Source: Omnitrophica WOR_2 bacterium RIFCSPLOWO2_12_FULL_51_24
GTDB lineage: Bacteria > Omnitrophota > Gorgyraeia > Pluralincolimonadales > Pluralincolimonadaceae
Direction of reading: 5' to 3'
Assembly (NCBI GenBank): GCA_001805885.1
Contig: MHHC01000074.1
Location: 1-10,886, forward strand
Length of the DNA: 10,886 nucleotides
The notes under the pieces were generated by a model, which was not told where the DNA came from, ran no database searches, and saw only the letters and a program-made list of their open reading frames with translations. The position numbers and the translations under genes were made by a program. The stretch's first letter is position 1. Every line of letters starts with the position of its first letter. This document shows, piece by piece, positions 1-6,517 of this stretch.

Positions 1-337
1 CGCCGTCACGACATTCACCGTCGCCGTAAACCGCGTCTATACACAGCAGGGCGAGAAGAAGGAAGAGGTCTCATATATCAAGGTAGTCGTCTGGGCGAAG
101 ATGGCCGAGACGTGCGGCGAGTACCTTTCGAAGGGCAGCCCCGTGTTCGTTGAGGGCAGGATCCAGAGCCGCAGCTGGGAGACGCCGCAGGGCGAGAAAC
201 GCTCTGCCGTCGAAGTGATAGCCGAGAGGGTGCAATTCCTCGGCAGGGCCAAAGGCAGTAAGCAGGAAGGCGGCGCTGAGACCGAACCTGTGGATACGCA
301 AACTAACGTGCCATCCGGAGAGGATGCGCCGTTTTAA
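1..337 (+). CDS. ssb: Single-stranded DNA-binding protein SSB, 5'-truncated by window edge
   Basis: SSB coats single-stranded DNA during replication, recombination and repair, and recruits partner enzymes through its C-terminal tip. Reading from base 2 gives 111 residues of an OB fold. Visible hallmarks are the strand FTVAVNRVY, the segment YIKVVVWAKMAE, the GSPVFVEGRIQSRSWE region and the closing strand of the OB domain (VEVIAERVQFLG). A short flexible Gly/Gln/Glu/Thr-rich linker then leads to the acidic tip GEDAPF, matching the family's D/E-x-P-F ending. The N-terminal part, probably a few dozen residues at most, lies off the left edge. The gene heads the usual ssb-rpsR-rplI-dnaB order, 30 bp before rpsR. 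The family call is secure; only the start is missing. Confidence 0.95.
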   Translation, partial: AVTTFTVAVNRVYTQQGEKKEEVSYIKVVVWAKMAETCGEYLSKGSPVFVEGRIQSRSWETPQGEKRSAVEVIAERVQFLGRAKGSKQEGGAETEPVDTQTNVPSGEDAPF

Positions 338-367
338 CCTACACGCCAAGGAGAAAATAAAAGCGAG

Positions 368-598
368 ATGGAAAGAAGAGAGAAAAGGGTATACAGGAAG
401 AAGGTCTGCAAGTTCTGCGGAGAGAAGGTAAAGGCGATAGACTACAAGGATACGATGAGGATCGCGAAGTTCGTCACCGAAAGGGGCAAGATAATACCGT
501 CGAGGATATCGGGCAATTGCGCGAAACACCAACGCATGCTCGCGAGGGCCATAAAGAAGGCGCGCCTCGTCGCGTTTATACCTTACACTACAGTATAG
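368..598 (+). CDS. rpsR: 30S ribosomal protein S18, zinc-binding form
   Basis: S18 binds 16S rRNA in the platform of the small subunit as a heterodimer with S6. The 76-residue product has the normal family length, with the signature around PSRISGNCAKHQR (residues 44-56) and a basic C-terminal helix (AIKKARLVAFIPY). It keeps a Cys14-x2-Cys17 pair plus Cys51 and His54, the four-ligand arrangement of the zinc-containing (C+) type of S18; many bacteria have a version without the cysteines. An AAGGAG sequence at 348-353 lies 14 nt before the ATG, a slightly long spacing. It sits between ssb and rplI as in most bacteria, and co-transcription with both is likely. Confidence 0.97.
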   Translation: MERREKRVYRKKVCKFCGEKVKAIDYKDTMRIAKFVTERGKIIPSRISGNCAKHQRMLARAIKKARLVAFIPYTTV

Positions 599-631
599 CG
601 TTGAAGATAAATATAGAAAGAGGGCAGTCCA

Positions 632-1081
632 ATGGCGACAAAGATCATTTTATTGAAGGATGTCGATAATCTCGGGAAATCCGGCGATGTCGTATCGGCC
701 AGCGAAGGCTACGCCAGGAATTTCCTTTTCCCGCGCGGCATAGCGTTATCCGCGACCGAGCAGAACATAAAGGTGGCGGAGGCCAACAGGAAACAGAAGA
801 CCGAGGCGATGGAGAAGGAAAAGCAGGAAGCCGCCAAAATTGCCGACGCGATATCGAAGATCTCCTGCACGATCGCGGTCGAGGCCGGAAAGGACGATAA
901 ATTGTTCGGTTCGGTGACAAGCTCCGATATCCAGAAGGCGCTGGAGGCCGAAGGGATAAATATCGACAAGAAGAAGGTGGAGCTCAAGGACCATATAACC
1001 CAGATAGGGATATTCCAGATACCCATTAAACTGCATCAGGAGATTACCGCAAACCTTAAACTTTGGGTGGTGAAGAAATAA
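632..1081 (+). CDS. rplI: 50S ribosomal protein L9
   Basis: L9 binds 23S rRNA near the base of the L1 stalk and spans between ribosomes, helping to maintain reading frame. The 149-residue product matches the family length. The N-terminal rRNA-binding domain (about residues 1-50) shows ILLKDVDNLGKSGDVV and the signature GYARNFLFPRGIA. A long charged helix follows (about 50-75, with KQKTEAMEKEKQEAA), then a C-terminal domain (about 76-149) with KLFGSVTSSDI. A purine-rich AAGAGGG at 618-624 lies 7 nt before the ATG. The stop codon is one base from the dnaB start, so the two are probably translationally coupled. Confidence 0.97.
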   Translation: MATKIILLKDVDNLGKSGDVVSASEGYARNFLFPRGIALSATEQNIKVAEANRKQKTEAMEKEKQEAAKIADAISKISCTIAVEAGKDDKLFGSVTSSDIQKALEAEGINIDKKKVELKDHITQIGIFQIPIKLHQEITANLKLWVVKK

Positions 1082-1082
1082 A

Positions 1083-2444
1083 ATGGCTCAGGGCAAAGAA
1101 GGCAAAGATATTTCGTTAGAGAAACTCCCGCCGCAGAACCTCGAGGCTGAGATGGCCGTCCTCTGCTCGATGATGATCGAGGAGGAGGCTATATCGCACG
1201 CGATCGAACTGCTTAAGGAAGACGCCTTCTACAAACAGGCCCACAGGATAATATTCAACGCCATGGTCAGCCTTTACAGCAACAATAAGGCCGTGGACCT
1301 CATAACGCTCGTCGACGAACTCAAGAAAAGGGACGAGCTGGAGGAGGCCGGCGGCATAAATTACCTCACTACCCTTACGACTTTCGTACCCACCGCCGCG
1401 AATATCAGCCATTACGCGAAGATAGTAAAGGACAAGAATATGCTCCGCAGCCTGATAACGAGCGCGACGACCATACTCTCGGCTGCGTATGACGCGCAGG
1501 ATGAGGCGAAGGAGATACTCGACAAAGCGGAGCGGATGATATTCGAGATAACCTCGAAGAAGGTCGAGGGAGGTTTTGTCTCGCTCAAAGAGATAATAAA
1601 GGGTTCCATAGAGACGATAGATTCGCTCTATCAGAGGAAGACTAATGTAACCGGTCTGGCGACGGGATTCGATGATTTTGACAAGATGACCTCAGGATTG
1701 CACGGAGGCGAGCTTATAGTCGTCGCCGGCAGGCCTTCGATGGGCAAGAGCGCCTTGGCATGCTGCATCGCCGAACACGTCGGGATCGTGCTAAAACAGG
1801 GGGTGGCCGTCTTCAGCCTTGAGATGTCCAAAGAACAGCTGGCCCAGAGGATGCTCTGTTCCCATGCGAGGGTGGATGCCAGCAAGGTAAGGACGGGCTT
1901 CCTTTCCCAGACCGACTGGCCGCACCTCGTTAACGCGGCGGGTAAATTTTCTGAAGCGCCCATATTTATAGACGATTCTTCTGCGCTTTCGGTGCTGGAG
2001 TTGAGGGGAAAGGCCAGAAGGCTTAAATCGACGCATGACATCAGCCTTATAATAGTCGACTACCTGCAGCTGCTTGAAAGTCCCTCCTTTAGGTCGGAGG
2101 GAAGGCAGCAGGAGATCTCCGATATATCGCGTTCCCTGAAGGCATTATCGAAAGAGCTGGATATTCCGCTTATCGCCGTAAGCCAGCTTTCGAGGAAGCC
2201 GGAGGGAAGGGACGATAAGCGTCCCCAATTGGCAGACTTGCGTGAATCAGGCGCTATCGAGCAGGATGCCGACCTGGTGCTTTTATTATTCCGCGAGGAG
2301 TTTTATAATCCCACGGACGACAACAGGGGCATCGCGGAGCTGATGATAGCCAAACAGCGCAACGGCCCGACCGGACCGATGAAACTCGCGTTCCTGAAAG
2401 AATTTACGAGGTTCGAGAACCTCTCTGTAAGGCAGGATGGCTAA
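1083..2444 (+). CDS. dnaB: Replicative DNA helicase DnaB
   Basis: DnaB is the hexameric 5'-3' helicase that unwinds DNA at the replication fork and recruits primase. The 453-residue length is typical and no intein is present. The N-terminal domain (about residues 14-115) begins with LPPQNLEAEMAVL. A linker follows, then the RecA-like domain (about 180-450). Walker A is GRPSMGKS (216-223), Walker B is LIIVDYLQLL with Asp326, and the KQRNGPTG motif contains Lys424 and Arg426, the expected arginine-finger region. The start codon follows the rplI stop after one base. The stop codon TAA (2442-2444) lies inside the first of two direct repeats that precede bamA. DnaB closes the ssb-rpsR-rplI-dnaB cluster. 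Confidence 0.98.
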   Translation: MAQGKEGKDISLEKLPPQNLEAEMAVLCSMMIEEEAISHAIELLKEDAFYKQAHRIIFNAMVSLYSNNKAVDLITLVDELKKRDELEEAGGINYLTTLTTFVPTAANISHYAKIVKDKNMLRSLITSATTILSAAYDAQDEAKEILDKAERMIFEITSKKVEGGFVSLKEIIKGSIETIDSLYQRKTNVTGLATGFDDFDKMTSGLHGGELIVVAGRPSMGKSALACCIAEHVGIVLKQGVAVFSLEMSKEQLAQRMLCSHARVDASKVRTGFLSQTDWPHLVNAAGKFSEAPIFIDDSSALSVLELRGKARRLKSTHDISLIIVDYLQLLESPSFRSEGRQQEISDISRSLKALSKELDIPLIAVSQLSRKPEGRDDKRPQLADLRESGAIEQDADLVLLLFREEFYNPTDDNRGIAELMIAKQRNGPTGPMKLAFLKEFTRFENLSVRQDG

Positions 2445-2463
2445 TCCTAAAGGGTAGACCCTT
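2442..2463 (+). repeat. Direct repeat copy 1, overlapping the dnaB stop codon
   Basis: This copy starts with TAATCCTAAAGG, followed by G, TAGACC, C and TT. It matches copy 2 (2509-2529) apart from one substitution and one extra C. Its first three bases are the dnaB stop codon. It contains a perfect inverted repeat, AAGGGT and ACCCTT separated by AG (2450-2463). Its segment TAGACCCTT (2455-2463) is exactly complementary to AAGGGTCTA (2546-2554) just before the bamA start. The repeat is directly visible. Its role is unknown; a protein-binding site, an alternative RNA-pairing arm or the end of a small element are all possible. Confidence 0.75.
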
Positions 2464-2472
2464 ACAATTTGC

Positions 2473-2501
2473 TTTACATTATTTTTCACGTATGTTAAAT
2501 T
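2473..2501 (+). promoter_or_regulatory. Candidate sigma-70-type promoter for the bamA-lpx operon
   Basis: TTTACA (2473-2478; 5 of 6 to the -35 consensus) is followed by a 17-bp spacer and TAAATT (2496-2501; 4 of 6 to the -10 consensus). TG at 2493-2494 forms an extended -10. The stretch is clearly more AT-rich than the flanking genes and lies in the only large intergenic gap of the plus-strand cluster. A transcript would start near 2508, at the edge of direct repeat copy 2, leaving a leader of about 50 nt. This is consensus matching by eye, so moderate confidence at best. Confidence 0.45.
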
Positions 2502-2508
2502 GAATATT

Positions 2509-2529
2509 TAATCCTAAAGGATAGACCTT
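2509..2529 (+). repeat. Direct repeat copy 2, upstream of bamA
   Basis: This copy starts with TAATCCTAAAGG, followed by A, TAGACC and TT. It begins 67 bp downstream of copy 1, with the candidate promoter between them. The part ATCCT-AA-AGGAT (2511-2522) is itself an inverted repeat. The 3' end of the copy supplies the left arm of the hairpin at 2522-2554. The placement, one copy on each side of a promoter, would suit a pair of operators, but that is inference. Confidence 0.75.
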
Positions 2530-2554
2530 CCTGATCCGATTAAGGAAGGGTCTA
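2522..2554 (+). promoter_or_regulatory. Hairpin sequestering the bamA Shine-Dalgarno sequence
   Basis: The left arm TAGA (2522-2525) plus CCTTCCT (2526-2532) pairs with AGGAAGG (2543-2549) plus TCTA (2551-2554). This gives 11 base pairs interrupted only by a bulged G at 2550, with a 10-nt loop (2533-2542). The right arm holds almost the whole ribosome binding site (AAGGAAGGG, 2542-2550) and stops three bases before the ATG at 2558. No T-run follows, so it is not an intrinsic terminator. Folding would be expected to limit bamA translation; this is inferred from pairing by eye, without energy calculation. Confidence 0.6.
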
Positions 2555-2557
2555 ATA

Positions 2558-4882
2558 ATGAGGACCCCTGTATTTATGAAGATTTTCTCCAGAGCACTTC
2601 TCCTATTAGCCCTTTTGGCGCTATTTTTCAAACCAGTGTTTTCCGAAGAACCAGGGGCCGCGTCGGTCGAAAAGACCGTAAAGGGCGTCTATATCATAGG
2701 CAATAAGACCGTCTCCTCATCTCTCATACTCTCGAAAGTAAAGAGTAAGCAAGGCGAAGCCTACAAAAAGAATACCGTAGACGAGGATATAAAGCGCATC
2801 TACGGCATAGGATATTTCTCAGACGTCAAGGCCGAGATAAAAGAGTATGAAGACAACCTCGATATCACCTTTGTAGTGGTCGAGAAACCGCCGATCGGCC
2901 AGATAATCTTCACCGGGAACAAAGCGTTCAGGGACGAGAGGCTCAAGAAGGAGCTTAAGATAAAACAGGACGAGATCCTTGACGAGCGCCAGCTCAAAGA
3001 GAGCATAAAAGTCATAAGGGAGCTTTATTATAAGAAGGGATTTACCCACGCTAAGGTAGATTATGCCATAAGGCTTGACCCGGCGACCAATAAGGCGATC
3101 GTCACAATCATGGTTGACGAGGGCAAGAGGGTAAAGATAAGAAAGATCACGTTTGAGGGGAACAAGGCGTTCAAGTCAGGCCAGCTCATCAAGCTGATGG
3201 CCACAAAGACCGCATGGTGGTTCTTCAGGTCGGGTATATTCAATGAGGATGCCTTTGAGGGTGATCTCGAGAAGGTAAAAGTATTTTACGAAAATAGCGG
3301 TTACCTCGACATCAAACTGGAGCCGGAACTCAAATACGACGAAGACGGCAGGTTCCTTTGGATAAACATAAAGGTCGATGAAGGCAAGGAGTATCTAGTC
3401 AATACGGTTGCGATCACCGGAAACGCGGTCATCGTCGAGAAGGACATAAGGAAAGCCATTAGGATGACGGCCGGAAAGGCCTTCAGCCAGGAGGCTATGC
3501 GCACCGATGCCGACGCGATGCAGGGACTCTATTTCGAAAAAGGATATATCTACGCTACCGTAAAACCTGAGACCTCGCTTAACGCCGAGACTAACAACAT
3601 AGATGTGAAGTATACTATTGTCGAGAACGAACTGACGTTCGTAGATAAGATAGAGATCAAGGGCAACGTCCGCACCAAAGACAAAGTCATCAGGAGGGAG
3701 CTCAGGCTCCGTCCGGGACAGCCTTTCGATGGCAAGAAACTCCAGCGCTCGAAGGAGAGGCTTTATAATCTCGGTTATTTCGAGGATATAACTTTTGACA
3801 CGGAAAAGACCGCGGACAATAAGGCGAACCTCATCGTCGATGTTAAGGAAACTAAGACGGGTGAATTCTCCTTCGGCGGCGGTTTCTCGACAGTCGATAA
3901 ACTGGTCGGTTTTGTCCAGGTCACACAGCGTAATTTTGACATAACGAACTTCCCTACTTTTACGGGTGGGGGCCAGCAGCTTGCTATCAGGGCAGAATTG
4001 GGTACCGTAAGAAGGGATTACCAGTTGAGTTTCACCGAACCCTGGGTATTCGATTATCCGTACCTCTTCGGATTCGACGTCTACCAAAATACTCACCTCA
4101 AGGCGGCAGACGTAGGTTATGGCTATAGCGAGAGGAGAAGAGGAGGAGACTTAAGGCTGGGCAAGGAGTTTGATGATTACGACAGGGCCGATATGATGTA
4201 TAGATTGGAGGATGTCAAGATTTCGGACGTCGACGATACAGCTTTAGCCGACCTCCAGAAAGAGCAGGGATCTAACATTATCTCGAGCCTGAGCCTGGGA
4301 TTGACGAGAGATACGAGGGATTCCACTATGAGCCCTACGAAAGGATATGTCTTATACGGTTCGGTCCAGGGAGCTGGCGGGCCTTTACAGGGCGATAAAA
4401 ATTTTGTGAAATACTTCGGTTCATCAAACGTTTATTTTCCGTTCTTCGAGAGGCATGTCTTAAAGCTTTCTGCGCGAGCAGGCGTGGTCGGCGCGTTCGG
4501 AAGCTCTGATGCAGTTCCGATATATGAAAGGTTCTTTGCGGGCGGCGCCGATAGCATACGCGGTTACAAGGAAAGAGGAGTAGGCCCGAAAGACCCGGCT
4601 ACAAACAGTCCGTTAGGCGGTGAAGCAATGCTTATCGGCGGCGCTGAATACGTCTTTCCGGTTATCGATTTCCTCAAAGGAGCCATATTCATGGACGCAG
4701 GTAATGTCTGGCAGAAGGAAGGCGATTTCGGCAGCGGAGGTTATAAGTATTCCGCCGGTACCGGCGTCAGGGTCAAGACACCCGTCGGGCCGGTAAAACT
4801 GGATTATGGCTACCCGCTCAAAGTCGATCCGGGCGAGAAGAAAATAGGAAGGTTCCATTTCAGCCTAAGCAGGGCTTTTTAA
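2558..4882 (+). CDS. bamA: Outer membrane protein assembly factor BamA (Omp85 family)
   Basis: BamA is the core of the BAM machinery that folds and inserts beta-barrel proteins into the outer membrane. The 774-residue product has an N-terminal signal peptide (hydrophobic stretch ALLLLALLALFF, probable cleavage after PVFS). Five POTRA domains follow at about residues 41-110, 111-190, 192-277, 279-357 and 361-435; several contain a (I/T)xGN turn such as FTGNK, FEGNK, ITGN and IKGN. The C-terminal 16-strand barrel (about 440-774) carries the conserved loop-6 motif IRGY at 667-670, the counterpart of VRGF/Y, and ends in the aromatic FHFSLSRAF, a normal beta-signal. The ATG at 2558 has a strong AAGGAAGGG. 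An in-frame ATG at 2576 would give a more standard signal peptide (MKIFSRALL), so the exact start is uncertain. It is the first gene of the envelope operon. Confidence 0.97.
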   Translation: MRTPVFMKIFSRALLLLALLALFFKPVFSEEPGAASVEKTVKGVYIIGNKTVSSSLILSKVKSKQGEAYKKNTVDEDIKRIYGIGYFSDVKAEIKEYEDNLDITFVVVEKPPIGQIIFTGNKAFRDERLKKELKIKQDEILDERQLKESIKVIRELYYKKGFTHAKVDYAIRLDPATNKAIVTIMVDEGKRVKIRKITFEGNKAFKSGQLIKLMATKTAWWFFRSGIFNEDAFEGDLEKVKVFYENSGYLDIKLEPELKYDEDGRFLWINIKVDEGKEYLVNTVAITGNAVIVEKDIRKAIRMTAGKAFSQEAMRTDADAMQGLYFEKGYIYATVKPETSLNAETNNIDVKYTIVENELTFVDKIEIKGNVRTKDKVIRRELRLRPGQPFDGKKLQRSKERLYNLGYFEDITFDTEKTADNKANLIVDVKETKTGEFSFGGGFSTVDKLVGFVQVTQRNFDITNFPTFTGGGQQLAIRAELGTVRRDYQLSFTEPWVFDYPYLFGFDVYQNTHLKAADVGYGYSERRRGGDLRLGKEFDDYDRADMMYRLEDVKISDVDDTALADLQKEQGSNIISSLSLGLTRDTRDSTMSPTKGYVLYGSVQGAGGPLQGDKNFVKYFGSSNVYFPFFERHVLKLSARAGVVGAFGSSDAVPIYERFFAGGADSIRGYKERGVGPKDPATNSPLGGEAMLIGGAEYVFPVIDFLKGAIFMDAGNVWQKEGDFGSGGYKYSAGTGVRVKTPVGPVKLDYGYPLKVDPGEKKIGRFHFSLSRAF

Positions 4883-4900
4883 CGCGAAAGGAGAAGGAAG

Positions 4901-5428
4901 ATGAAGCTGATCTCTAAGTTGGTCATCATGGCGTTTTTTGTTTCATTATCTCTGGCGGCCGTAAACATGGCGCGCGCGGCAGAGGGAAAGATACTTTATA
5001 TGGATCTCGGTAAGGTCTTCGATGAATATAACAAGACAAAAGACCTCGATAAGCAGCTTGAGACCAAAAGCAACGCCAAACAGGTCGCAAGAGACAAGCT
5101 GGTCGCCGAGATAAAGAAGATGAAGGATGAGCTGGATCTATCCGCGGATAAAGATAAAGCAAAGAAGCAGGCGGCCGTCGAGGAGAAGTTAAAGAAACTT
5201 CAGGATTTCGATAAGGAATCGAGAGACGAGCTCAGAAAAGACCGCGACGATATGGCAAGGACGGTACTCAAGGAGATAAAGGATAGCATAGACGAGATCG
5301 CTAAAAAGGAAAAGTATGCTTATATCCTCGATAGCCGTGCGGTATTGTTCGGAGGCGACGCGGATAGTCTGACCGACAGGATCATTAAAATATTAAACGA
5401 CAAATACGCCGTCAAGGGAAAGAAATAG
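4901..5428 (+). CDS. skp: Periplasmic chaperone Skp/OmpH
   Basis: Skp-type chaperones are trimers with long coiled-coil tentacles that hold unfolded outer-membrane proteins on the way to BamA. The 175-residue product starts with a clear signal peptide (MKLISKLVIMAFFVSLSLAA, probable cleavage after ARA at residue 26). The mature start KILYMDLGKVFDEYNKTKD resembles the OmpH family strand-helix opening. A very charged Lys/Glu/Asp-rich helical region (about 45-135) is predicted to form the coiled coil, and the closing segment YAYILDSRAVLFGGDADSLT is the usual C-terminal body strand. AAAGGAG at 4887-4893 is 7 nt before the ATG, an ideal spacing. It lies 18 bp after bamA and 3 bp before lpxD, the same gene order as in E. 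coli. Confidence 0.93.
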   Translation: MKLISKLVIMAFFVSLSLAAVNMARAAEGKILYMDLGKVFDEYNKTKDLDKQLETKSNAKQVARDKLVAEIKKMKDELDLSADKDKAKKQAAVEEKLKKLQDFDKESRDELRKDRDDMARTVLKEIKDSIDEIAKKEKYAYILDSRAVLFGGDADSLTDRIIKILNDKYAVKGKK

Positions 5429-5431
5429 TAA

Positions 5432-6517
5432 GTGTCTGGAACGAGTCCGGCGATACACAAGACTCTTAAAGAGATTGCGCAATTGATAGACGGCGAGGTT
5501 ATAGGCGACGGCAACGTCGTGATAACCGGCATAAGCGGCATAAGGGAAGCGGAAGAAGGCGACCTGGCGTTTCTGGCTAATCCGCGTTACGCCCCGCTTA
5601 TGGATACGACCAAAGCGGCCGCTATAATAACTTCCCGCGAGATAACAACCGCACCCAAGCCGGTGATCCGCACGAGTAACCCTTCAATGGCGTTTGCCAA
5701 AGTGATCTCCATCCTGATGCCGAACGACCAGAAATATCCAAGCGGCATACATCCGGCCGCGGTCATCGGGAAAAATGTCAAGCTGGGGCAGGACGTGGCG
5801 TTGCAGCCGTATGTCGTCATTGACGACGATGCCGTCATAGGGGATAGGACGATAATCTATGCCGGCAGTTATATCGGATATCGCGCAAAGATAGGATGCG
5901 ATTGCCTTATCTATCCGAATGTCGCGATCCGCGAAAAGGTCGAGATAGGCAACAGGGTGATAGTGCACTCAGGGACTGTCATCGGAAGCGACGGCTTCGG
6001 GTTTGCGACAGTAGATGGCGAACACCACAAGATACCTCAGATCGGCACGGTCCTCATCGAGGATGACGTCGAGATAGGCGCCAATGTCACCATCGACAGG
6101 GCGCGCTTCGGAAAGACGGTGATAGGGCGCGGGACAAAAATAGACAACCTCGTCCAGATAGCCCACAACGTGATAGTAGGAGAGGATTCTATAATAATAG
6201 CGCAGGCGGGCATATCCGGCTCGACGGTGATCGGAAAGCATGTAACGATCGCCGGACAGGCGGGCCTCGTCGGCCATATAACGATAGGCGATAACGCGAT
6301 ACTCGCGGCTCAGGCCGGCGTCACGAAGCCGGTCCCGGCAAATACGTGTGTTTCGGGTTATCCCGCAAGGCAGCACGATGAGGCGAAGAGGTTGAACGCT
6401 TTTGTGTCGCGCCTGCCGCAGATCGTGGATGAGTTGAAGAAACTCGAAGAGAAAGTAGACCAGTTAGAAAAGAAGATCTCAGATGGAACAACAGCTGACA
6501 ATAAAAAACGCAGTTGA
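5432..6517 (+). CDS. lpxD: UDP-3-O-(3-hydroxyacyl)glucosamine N-acyltransferase LpxD
   Basis: LpxD adds the N-linked 3-hydroxyacyl chain to UDP-3-O-acylglucosamine, the third step of lipid A synthesis, in the cytoplasm. The 361-residue product has an N-terminal uridine-binding domain (about 1-105, with GISGIREAEEGDLAFLANPRY) and a left-handed beta-helix of hexapeptide repeats (about 110-325). The catalytic histidine lies in NLVQIAHNV (His245). A short Lys/Glu-rich C-terminal helix follows (about 330-350). GTG at 5432 is the best start, giving MSGTSPAIHKTLKEIAQLI; no ATG lies nearby, and a weak AAGGGA (5414-5419) is 12 nt upstream. The end overlaps lpxC by 35 nt in another frame, so the last 11 codons and the stop are shared DNA. 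Confidence 0.95.
   Translation: MSGTSPAIHKTLKEIAQLIDGEVIGDGNVVITGISGIREAEEGDLAFLANPRYAPLMDTTKAAAIITSREITTAPKPVIRTSNPSMAFAKVISILMPNDQKYPSGIHPAAVIGKNVKLGQDVALQPYVVIDDDAVIGDRTIIYAGSYIGYRAKIGCDCLIYPNVAIREKVEIGNRVIVHSGTVIGSDGFGFATVDGEHHKIPQIGTVLIEDDVEIGANVTIDRARFGKTVIGRGTKIDNLVQIAHNVIVGEDSIIIAQAGISGSTVIGKHVTIAGQAGLVGHITIGDNAILAAQAGVTKPVPANTCVSGYPARQHDEAKRLNAFVSRLPQIVDELKKLEEKVDQLEKKISDGTTADNKKRS

Noticed and set aside
71..532. Minus-strand open frame across ssb and rpsR (153 codons)
   Set aside because: It covers two conserved genes in antisense and shows no recognisable domain.
2450..2480. AAGGG-TAGA-CCCTT as an intrinsic terminator of dnaB
   Set aside because: The stem is only 5 bp, and the following bases (ACAATTTGC) are not a continuous T-run. 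It fits better as part of the direct repeat.
3395..4096. Long open frame on the minus strand inside bamA (233 codons)
   Set aside because: It lies opposite a full-length BamA with intact POTRA and barrel motifs. Its translation shows no family signature and looks like a by-product of bamA codon use.
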